Assembly: GCA_947594095.1 (NCBI GenBank)
Contig: CANQEA010000085.1
Location: forward strand, 1 to 5,662
DNA: 5,662 bases
Direction: 5' to 3'
From: an uncultured Clostridia bacterium
GTDB lineage: Bacteria > Bacillota_A > Clostridia > TANB77 > CAG-508
Positions 1 to 5,297 of the stretch are shown here, one piece after another; within the stretch, counting starts at the first letter, position 1, and the number at the start of each line of letters is the position of its first letter. The translations under genes and the position numbers were made by a program. The notes beneath the pieces were generated by a model, which had not been told where the DNA came from, did no database searches, and saw nothing but the letters and a program-made list of their open reading frames with translations.

Positions 1-425
1 CATACACTAATTCCAAAGTAAATTCCAGCTTTATATACAGACATAATGTAATTGTTTTTTCTTTCTTCTAACATGTTACTGTCTACTACTGTTCCTGGAG
101 TTACTACTCTAATTACACCCCTATCTACTATTCCTTTTGTTGTTTTAGGGTCACTTAACTGTTCACATATTGCAACTTTATATCCTTTACTAATTAATTT
201 TGCAATATAGTTATCTGCTGCATGATAAGGCACTCCTGCCATAGGCGCACGTTCTTCTTGTCCACAGTCTTTGCCGGTTAAAGTTAATTCAAGCTCTCTA
301 GATGCAAGTATTGCGTCATCAAAGAACATTTCATAAAAGTCCCCTAAACGATAAAACAAGATACAATCTTTATATTGTTCTTTTGTTTCAAGATATTTTT
401 GCATCATTGGTGAATATTCTGCCAT
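1..425 (-). CDS. mutS: DNA mismatch repair protein MutS, N-terminal part (cut by window edge)
   Basis: MutS recognises mismatches and small loops in newly replicated DNA and recruits MutL. Only the first 141 codons are inside the window; the rest of the connector, lever, clamp and ATPase domains lie beyond the left edge. The visible part is mismatch-recognition domain I and the start of the connector. It begins [13 protein letters not shown] and contains GDFYEMF at residues 28-34, where F30-x-E32 is the conserved Phe-x-Glu mismatch wedge. It continues with [27 protein letters not shown] and VTPGT, all typical of bacterial MutS1. The start is supported by an AAGGAAG ribosome binding site (433-439) 7 bases upstream. 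It lies 28 bases after the 800-residue gene and is probably the fourth gene of the miaB operon. No frame break is seen. Confidence 0.97.
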   Translation of the reverse strand, partial: MAEYSPMMQKYLETKEQYKDCILFYRLGDFYEMFFDDAILASRELELTLTGKDCGQEERAPMAGVPYHAADNYIAKLISKGYKVAICEQLSDPKTTKGIVDRGVIRVVTPGTVVDSNMLEERKNNYIMSVYKAGIYFGISV

Positions 426-432
426 TTCTATT

Positions 433-439
433 CTTCCTT
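433..439 (-). promoter_or_regulatory. mutS ribosome binding site
   Basis: The minus strand reads AAGGAAG, 7 bases before the mutS ATG, inside the 28-base gap after the repeat gene. No promoter or terminator hairpin fits this gap, which supports co-transcription with the upstream genes. Confidence 0.75.
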
Positions 440-453
440 TCCATTATAATTAT

Positions 454-2856
454 TTATCTTTCTACTTCTTCTGTTTCTACTTGATTTCCTTGTAATATTT
501 TTTCTTTTATTTCTGCTACATATCCTAGAAGCTCTTCTTGTTCTATATCCATTTCTTCTGCAACTTGTTTAAAGCATTCGTCTATTCCGATTCCTTCTTC
601 CATTTTTGAAAGTAAACTTTTCCAAATTTCTTTTTCTGTTTCATCAAAGTTTTCTATATTAATTTTGTTACTACTATTTTTTTCTTTTTGCATATATAAA
701 TCTTCTGGTGTTTCGGTATTTACACCATCTAAATCTTCGTATTTTCCATCTTTGTCTTTTATAGATACAATAAATTCTTTAGGATTAAAATATATTGCTT
801 TTAAATATCCTATTGTTTTATTATATATACTAGCATACATCAAATTTGGATATTCTTCAAGGTTTATTGCAATATTGCCACACTTTGATACTATGATTTC
901 TAAACTTTGACTTTCAAGTTCATCTATATCTCTTATTTTATATTTGTAAGCAAAGTTTCTCGCTATTCTTTTCGATAATTCAAGTATTTGTTCTGAATGT
1001 GTTTGTAGAAACTCTTTTTCTATAGGTATAGATTGGCCTATATACATTTCACCTTTTTTATTTAAGTTTTCTATACATTCTGCCATAAAATTTATGTTTT
1101 TCCCATTAAATATTATATATTTCATAAATTGTTTTTTAGAAATATTTCTTTCATTACAAATCTTTTCTACTTCATCTTTTGTTACTTTTCTATTATATTT
1201 TTCTGTTAATTTTAAATATAATTTGACATTTTTCATATATTTTTCGATATTTAAACTTATATCATATGGTTGTTCAAATACATTAATAATGTCACCTTTT
1301 TTATTTTTTCTTAAGAGTACACCTAAATTTTCTTCTATTAACTCGTTTCTTATATTTCTTTTTTCTAACTCATCAAATATCTTTTCTATTCCGTCGGCTT
1401 TTCCTCTTGCCAATACACTTAAATAATTTTCTATTGTTTCTTTGCTTATTTCATGTTTTTCTAATACTTCAAGCTTTTTTTCTATTTCGTCTGCTTTTCC
1501 TTGTGCTAATACACTTAAGCAATTCTCTATTGTTTCTTTTCTTATTCCTCTTTTATCTAATACTTCGAATATTTTTTCTATTTCGTCTGATTTTCCTCTT
1601 GCTAATACATACAAGCATTTTTCTATTGTTTCTCTACATATTCCTCTTTTTTCTAATACTTCAAATATTTTTTCTATTTCATCTGCTTTTCCTACTGCTA
1701 ATACAGTTAAGCATTTTTCTATTGTTTCTTTTTTTATTCCTTGCTTTTCTAATACTTCAAGTATTTTTTCTATTTCGTCTGCTTTCCCTGTTGCTAATAC
1801 ATACAAACATTTTTCTATTGTTTCTTTTCTTATTTTTCTTTTTTCCAATAATTCAAATATTTTTTCTATTTCGTCTGCTTTTCCTTGTGCTAATACACTT
1901 AAGCAGTTTTCTATTGTTTCTTGTTTTATTCCTCGTTTTTCTAATACTTCAAGTATTTTTTCTATTTCTTCAGCCTTTCCTACTGCTAATGCAGTTAAGC
2001 ATTTTTCTATTGTTTCTTTTCTTATTCCTCTTTTTTCTAATAATTCGAATATTTTTTCTATTTCATCTGCTTTTCCTACTGCTAATACAGTTAAGCAATT
2101 TTCTATTGTTTCTTTGCTTATTGCATGTTTTTCTAATACTTCAAATATTTTTTCTATTTCGTCTGCTTTCCCAAATGCCAATATACTTAAGCAATTTTCT
2201 ATTGTTTCTTTGCTTATTCCATGTTTTTCTAATACTTCAAGTATTTTTTTTATTTTGTCTGCTTTTCCTTCTGCCAATACAATCAAGCATTTTTCTATCT
2301 TTTCTTTTTTTATTTCATGGTTTTCTAATACTTCGAATATTTTTTCTATTTCGTCTGCTGCTTTTCCTTTTGCTAATACAGTTAAGCAATTTTCTATTGT
2401 TTCTTTGCTTATTCCTCTTTTTTCTAATACTTCAAGTATTTTTTCTATTTCATCTGCTTTTCCTTGTGCCAATACACTTAAGCAATCCTCTATTGTTTCT
2501 TTGCTTATTCCATGTTTTTCTAATACTTCGAATATTTTTTCTATTTTGTCTGCTTTTCCATATGCCAATACACTTAAGCATTTTTCTATTGTTTCTTTTC
2601 TTATCCCATGTTTTCCTAATACTTCAAATATTTTTTCTATTTCGTCTGCTTTTCCATATGCCAATACACTTAAGCATTTTTCTATTGTTCCTTTGCTTAT
2701 TCCATGCTTTTCTAATACTTTTAATACTTTGTCTATTTCTTCTTTTTGTCCTCTATTTAATAGACTTTTTATTCTCTTATTTAATATTCTATTAATAGCA
2801 TCTTCATCAAAATTATTTTTTTGTAATACACTTTTTAGTTCTTCTCTTGATATCAT
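454..2856 (-). CDS. 800-residue tandem helical-repeat protein with a weakly sigma-70-like C-terminal part; function unknown
   Basis: I do not recognise this as a named protein. Residues 1-35 form a helical cap. Residues 36-516 are 15 tandem repeats of 32 residues (repeat 5 has 33). Each has helix A, consensus GKADEIEKIFEVLEK, a turn of the type HGIS, and helix B, consensus KETIEKCLSVLA, ending in one highly variable residue. The pattern of a hydrophobic ladder plus a Gly-Ile/Phe-Ser turn recalls mTERF and other alpha-solenoids that bind nucleic acid, but the mTERF proline is missing. Residues 517-800 are not repetitive. Residues 621-690 (containing SKRIARNFAYKYKIRDIDEL) resemble sigma-70 region 2, and residues 736-789 (ETEKEIW, then CFKQVAEEMDIEQEEL) resemble a region 4 helix-turn-helix; both are weak matches by eye. 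There is no signal peptide or membrane segment, so it is cytosolic. The ATG has an AGGAG site 7 bases upstream that overlaps the stop codon of the preceding gene. The reading frame is certain; the role is inferred. Confidence 0.93.
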   Translation of the reverse strand: MISREELKSVLQKNNFDEDAINRILNKRIKSLLNRGQKEEIDKVLKVLEKHGISKGTIEKCLSVLAYGKADEIEKIFEVLGKHGIRKETIEKCLSVLAYGKADKIEKIFEVLEKHGISKETIEDCLSVLAQGKADEIEKILEVLEKRGISKETIENCLTVLAKGKAADEIEKIFEVLENHEIKKEKIEKCLIVLAEGKADKIKKILEVLEKHGISKETIENCLSILAFGKADEIEKIFEVLEKHAISKETIENCLTVLAVGKADEIEKIFELLEKRGIRKETIEKCLTALAVGKAEEIEKILEVLEKRGIKQETIENCLSVLAQGKADEIEKIFELLEKRKIRKETIEKCLYVLATGKADEIEKILEVLEKQGIKKETIEKCLTVLAVGKADEIEKIFEVLEKRGICRETIEKCLYVLARGKSDEIEKIFEVLDKRGIRKETIENCLSVLAQGKADEIEKKLEVLEKHEISKETIENYLSVLARGKADGIEKIFDELEKRNIRNELIEENLGVLLRKNKKGDIINVFEQPYDISLNIEKYMKNVKLYLKLTEKYNRKVTKDEVEKICNERNISKKQFMKYIIFNGKNINFMAECIENLNKKGEMYIGQSIPIEKEFLQTHSEQILELSKRIARNFAYKYKIRDIDELESQSLEIIVSKCGNIAINLEEYPNLMYASIYNKTIGYLKAIYFNPKEFIVSIKDKDGKYEDLDGVNTETPEDLYMQKEKNSSNKINIENFDETEKEIWKSLLSKMEEGIGIDECFKQVAEEMDIEQEELLGYVAEIKEKILQGNQVETEEVER
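1309..2751 (-). repeat. 15 tandem 96-bp coding repeats (one of 99 bp)
   Basis: These repeats encode residues 36-516 of the 800-residue protein. The period is 96 bp, an exact multiple of three, apart from a duplicated GCA codon in repeat 5 (plus-strand TGCTGC at 2356-2361). Inner copies are close to identical in DNA as well as protein: 34 bases at 2560-2593 match 2656-2689 exactly. The outermost copies (the first, near 2656-2751, and the last two, 1309-1500) are the most diverged. The copies are directly adjacent and fully coding, so this is an intragenic repeat and not a spacer array. Confidence 0.97.
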
Positions 2857-2863
2857 AACTTTT

Positions 2864-2868
2864 CTCCT
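2864..2868 (-). promoter_or_regulatory. Ribosome binding site of the repeat-protein gene, overlapping the upstream stop codon
   Basis: AGGAG on the minus strand lies 7 bases before the ATG at 2856 and shares two bases with the TAG stop of the 97-residue gene (2867-2869). This layout suggests that ribosomes ending on the small gene re-initiate on the large one. Confidence 0.75.
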
Positions 2869-3160
2869 ACTTATAGTCTATATCATAAGCTAATATCATA
2901 AATGCAGATTTTGCTGATAAATTTTTTTCTTTTATTTTTTTCATTTTTTCTTTTAGTGCTACTGTTGTTTCTAAAAATATCCTTATATTTTCCATCATTA
3001 GTTCATAAACTTTTGTAATTCCTTCTTGTCTTAAGTATTCTATTTTTTCAACAATAAAATTTTCATTGTCGCTTATGAATTCTATAATAGACTCGTTATA
3101 TCTATCTTTTAACTCCTTTATTTGTTCTTTTGTAAATCCATAATTTAATAAATAATTCAT
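2867..3160 (-). CDS. 97-residue all-helical protein with mTERF-like pattern; function unknown
   Basis: I do not recognise a named family. The sequence is helical, rich in Lys, Glu and Ile, and without signal peptide or membrane segment. It can be read as two and a half helical-hairpin units: GFTKEQIKEL from about residue 8, GITKVYELM from about residue 47, and a shortened NLSAKSAFMI near residue 80. Each opens with Gly/Asn-hydrophobic-Ser/Thr, and the first two are followed by a stretch ending in I-x-x-L or M-x-x-I before the next turn (IEYLRQE, MKKIKEK). This spacing of 33-39 residues resembles mTERF repeats and echoes the HGISKETIE units of the next gene. Its ATG overlaps the miaB stop as ATGA, and an AAAGGAG site lies 10 bases upstream within miaB. 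It is therefore probably co-translated with miaB and the repeat protein. A partner or regulator of the large protein is a guess from context. Confidence 0.88.
   Translation of the reverse strand: MNYLLNYGFTKEQIKELKDRYNESIIEFISDNENFIVEKIEYLRQEGITKVYELMMENIRIFLETTVALKEKMKKIKEKNLSAKSAFMILAYDIDYK
3157..3160 (-). other. ATGA start-stop overlap between miaB and the 97-residue gene
   Basis: The TGA ending miaB (3159-3157) overlaps the ATG of the next gene (3160-3158). The site AAAGGAG (3171-3177) precedes it. This is a classic arrangement for translational coupling. Confidence 0.9.
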
Positions 3161-4599
3161 TTACTTTTTTCTCCTTTTAGATACCACATATGTTCAGATA
3201 CTATTTTTAAATTTTGGATTGTACCTATAAGATTATTTTCTCCCTCAAATATTACTACTTTATTACTATCTGTTCTTCCAGTTAACATGTTCTCATTATT
3301 TTTACTTTTTCCCTCTACTAAAACTTTTTGCATAGTTCCAACATATTTTTGATTATTTTCTGATATTTGACTTTCGACTAATGCTTTTAATCTATCAAAT
3401 CTTTTATGTTTTATTTCTTCTGGTATTTGATTTGTCATTCTATCTCCTGGTGTTCCTACTCTTCTAGAATATATAAACATATAAACTTGTTCAAATTTAA
3501 CTTTATCTACTACGTCTAAAGTATCTTCAAATTCTTCTTCAGTTTCACCTGGGAAACCAACAATAATATCAGTTGACAATGTTAAATTTGGAATTCTCTC
3601 TTTCATCTTTTCTACTAACTGTAAATACTGTTCTTTAGTATATTTTCTGTTCATTTCTTTTAAGACTTTACTATTTCCAGATTGAAGTGGCAAATGGATT
3701 AATTTACAAACTTTATCACACTTTGCAATCTCATCAATTACATCATCTGTAAAGTCTTTTGGGTGAGGAGAAACAAATCTGATTCTTTCAATTCCTTGTA
3801 TTTTGTTTACTTCTTGCAATAAAGTTGCAAATGAATTAACTCCTTTGTATTCTTCAAATGGTATATTGTTTTCTCTTTCTACTCTTAAATATGAATTAAC
3901 ATTTTGACCAAGAAGTGTTATTTCTTTATAACCTTCTTTTGCTAAAGCTTCTATTTCATTTATTATGTCTTTTGGCATTCTGCTTCTTTCTCTCCCACGT
4001 ACATATGGAACAATGCAATAACTACAAAAATTGTTACAACCATTCATGATAGTAACACTTGCTTTAATATTGCTTTCTCTTTTTATTGGCAAACCTTCAT
4101 AGATTTTTCCATCTATATCTAAAATATCTTCTAATCTTTTATTTTCTTGTAATACTTTATATAAATCTTCTGGCAATTTGTGCAATGTATGTGTTCCAAA
4201 TATAATATCAACATATGGGTAACTTGATTTTATTTTTTTTACCATATGCTCTTCTTGCATCATACATCCACCGATTGCAATAATTAAACCATTTGTTTCT
4301 TTTTGCCTCTTTAGTTCTCCTAGTTTTCCAAATAACTTATCTTCTGCATTTTCTCTAACACAACATGTATTAAATATTGCAATATTTGCTTCTTGAACAT
4401 TTTCTGTTTTTTTATAACCCATTTTTTCTAGCATACCACAAATTTTTTCAGAATCGTTTTCGTTTAACTGGCATCCCATTGTCATGATATGATATTTTGA
4501 TTTATTATTTTCGTTTAATTTCTTTACTTTTTCTATGTATTGCTCTTGTAATTTTATTTCTTCTTGCATTTTTGTACTTAGCACCTCCATTACCCCCAC
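3157..4599 (-). CDS. miaB: tRNA-2-methylthio-N6-dimethylallyladenosine synthase (MiaB)
   Basis: MiaB is a radical-SAM enzyme that adds a methylthio group to i6A37 of tRNAs reading UNN codons, acting in the cytosol with two 4Fe-4S clusters. Numbered from the longest frame, the N-terminal methylthiotransferase domain has MGCQLNENDSEK with C43, NTCCVRENAEDK with C79, and GGCMMQ with C112. The radical-SAM core carries GCNNFCSYC with C188, C192 and C195, followed by VPYVRGRERSR. A TRAM RNA-binding domain ends the protein (about 415-477). The family is usually about 440-510 residues, so it is complete. The longest frame opens with a GTG at 4599, but that lies at or before the predicted transcription start and has no ribosome binding site. 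The ATG at 4569 (residue 11, MQEEIKLQ) has GGAGGTG 12 bases upstream and is the better start, giving 470 residues. It is the first gene of the operon. The Cys-Cys pair at 79-80 is a small oddity; C79 is the cluster ligand. Confidence 0.97.
   Translation of the reverse strand: MGVMEVLSTKMQEEIKLQEQYIEKVKKLNENNKSKYHIMTMGCQLNENDSEKICGMLEKMGYKKTENVQEANIAIFNTCCVRENAEDKLFGKLGELKRQKETNGLIIAIGGCMMQEEHMVKKIKSSYPYVDIIFGTHTLHKLPEDLYKVLQENKRLEDILDIDGKIYEGLPIKRESNIKASVTIMNGCNNFCSYCIVPYVRGRERSRMPKDIINEIEALAKEGYKEITLLGQNVNSYLRVERENNIPFEEYKGVNSFATLLQEVNKIQGIERIRFVSPHPKDFTDDVIDEIAKCDKVCKLIHLPLQSGNSKVLKEMNRKYTKEQYLQLVEKMKERIPNLTLSTDIIVGFPGETEEEFEDTLDVVDKVKFEQVYMFIYSRRVGTPGDRMTNQIPEEIKHKRFDRLKALVESQISENNQKYVGTMQKVLVEGKSKNNENMLTGRTDSNKVVIFEGENNLIGTIQNLKIVSEHMWYLKGEKSK
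4582..4588 (-). promoter_or_regulatory. Ribosome binding site deciding the miaB start
   Basis: GGAGGTG on the minus strand lies 12 bases before the ATG at 4569-4567. It sits inside the reading frame if the GTG at 4599 or the ATG at 4590 is used, which argues that translation starts at 4569. Confidence 0.6.
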
Positions 4600-4628
4600 A
4601 TTTTATTATATTTTGACAATTTTTGCAA
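4600..4628 (-). promoter_or_regulatory. Probable promoter of the miaB operon
   Basis: On the minus strand there is TTGCAA (4628-4623), a 17-base spacer, and TAAAAT (4605-4600), a good vegetative sigma-A match. An overlapping TATAAT (4610-4605) is a second possible -10 with a poorer -35. Either places the transcript start at about 4592-4599. It lies just downstream of the rpmE terminator, so miaB is transcribed independently of rpmE. Confidence 0.55.
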
Positions 4629-4708
4629 GACTTTTGGATAACATAATAAAAATCTCTTTTAAATTATTTAATTTTTATATAATTAAATAAATGATTCTTT
4701 CCAATAAT

Positions 4709-4757
4709 ACAAAAAAATAAGAATTTCTTTGTAGCTTTTTGCCACTTAGAAATTCTT
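4709..4757 (-). terminator. Rho-independent terminator of rpmE
   Basis: On the minus strand AAGAATTTCT (4757-4748) pairs with AGAAATTCTT (4728-4719). An inner stem GTGGC/GCTAC with one G-U pair closes an AAAAA loop, with a small internal bulge between the two stems. A run of seven T follows directly (4717-4711). It starts 12 bases after the rpmE stop codon. Confidence 0.85.
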
Positions 4758-4769
4758 AAATTTAATTTT

Positions 4770-4970
4770 TTATTCAAGTCCATATTTTTTCTTGAACTTA
4801 TCTGCTCTACCACCAACTGTTTCTTGTCTTAAGTTTCCTGTCCAGTATGGATGGCATTTAGAACATATATCTACTTTTAAGTCTTTTTTTGTAGAACCAA
4901 CTTCTAACACATTACCACATGCACATGTGATTGTTGTTTGGTTATATTCTGGATGTATACCTTCTTTCAT
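4770..4970 (-). CDS. rpmE: 50S ribosomal protein L31, zinc-binding form
   Basis: L31 is a small protein of the large ribosomal subunit that lies at the bridge to the small subunit. The 66 residues match the family throughout: MKEGIHPEY at the start, C16-x-C18 and C36-x-x-C39 as the four zinc ligands, then HPYWTGNLR and [12 protein letters not shown] at the end. Having all four cysteines marks the zinc-containing (C+) type; C- paralogues, which replace it under zinc limitation in some bacteria, lack them. The length is typical. The ATG has an AGAGGTGA site 7 bases upstream. The gene is monocistronic, with its own promoter (4994-5021) and terminator (4709-4757). No Zur operator was recognised. 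Confidence 0.98.
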   Translation of the reverse strand: MKEGIHPEYNQTTITCACGNVLEVGSTKKDLKVDICSKCHPYWTGNLRQETVGGRADKFKKKYGLE

Positions 4971-4993
4971 TTCAAGTTCACCTCTTTCTCGTA

Positions 4994-5021
4994 ATTATAA
5001 CATGACTAATGTCTATGATAA
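4994..5021 (-). promoter_or_regulatory. Extended -10 promoter of rpmE
   Basis: The minus strand reads TGTTATAAT (5002-4994), a perfect -10 with the TGn extension. A weak -35 TTATCA (5021-5016) lies 16 bases upstream of the TATAAT. The transcript would start near 4987, giving a leader of about 17 bases that contains the AGAGGTGA site (4978-4985). There is no room for a leader riboswitch. Confidence 0.65.
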
Positions 5022-5168
5022 CATATTTTTTTGATTTTTTCAAGTCCTATTTTAATTTATTTTGATTATTTTTATTTTTTGTTCATAAATATATTAAGTA
5101 TTTTTTATTTAATGACAGTTTGTTTATCAATTTACGTTCTACATTATTATACTATCATTCAATTGAAA
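5022..5168. other. AT-rich intergenic stretch with no gene recognised
   Basis: This is part of the non-coding region of about 330 bases between rpmE and the transposase. It is very T-rich on the plus strand, with many TTTTT and TTATTTT runs. A perfect palindrome TTCAATTGAA lies at 5158-5167, next to the proposed insertion-sequence end. I see no coding frame, RNA gene or convincing terminator. Confidence 0.5.
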
Positions 5169-5282
5169 TGTCAATTTTTCTACTAGGCTATTGTATTTAA
5201 TTTATGATAAAATCACCTTAAAAGTTTGTAAGCAAAAATTTCACCTTGTATGTATAAATATAGAAAAATTAGTAAAACTAGG

Positions 5283-5289
5283 AAGGTGG
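5283..5289 (+). promoter_or_regulatory. Transposase ribosome binding site
   Basis: AAGGTGG lies 8 bases before the ATG at 5298 and fixes this start. Two upstream copies of CACCTT (5214-5219 and 5242-5247) are exact complements of its AAGGTG core and could mask it in the leader RNA. Confidence 0.7.
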
Positions 5290-5297
5290 AATATTTA

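Noticed and set aside
302..484. 60-residue plus-strand frame
   Set aside because: It lies antisense across the mutS start and the end of the repeat gene, has no ribosome binding site, and encodes nothing recognisable.
1309..2751. CRISPR array or satellite-like non-coding repeat
   Set aside because: The period is uniform with no unique spacers between short repeats, and the whole tract is one open reading frame.
1309..2751. True TALE or Burkholderia TALE-like (BAT) repeats
   Set aside because: The layout is similar (two helices, variable loop residue, G-hydrophobic-S/T turn), but the unit is 32 residues, helix B runs straight to the variable residue, and the characteristic GGxQAL core is absent. 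Analogy is more likely than homology.
1407..2893. Long plus-strand open frames (1407-2795 and 1442-2893) antisense to the repeat gene
   Set aside because: They stay open only because the 96-bp repeat is a multiple of three and low in stop codons on the opposite strand. Their products are low-complexity Leu/Phe or Ser/Phe runs with no ribosome binding site, and the minus-strand frame has a proper start, site and operon context.
4630..4709. Riboswitch or T-box leader before miaB
   Set aside because: The stretch is plain AT-rich sequence upstream of the promoter, with no conserved T-box or stem elements, and the predicted leader is too short to hold one.
4792..5034. 80-residue plus-strand frame opposite rpmE
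   Set aside because: It is a shadow of the L31 gene, which has all family motifs on the minus strand.
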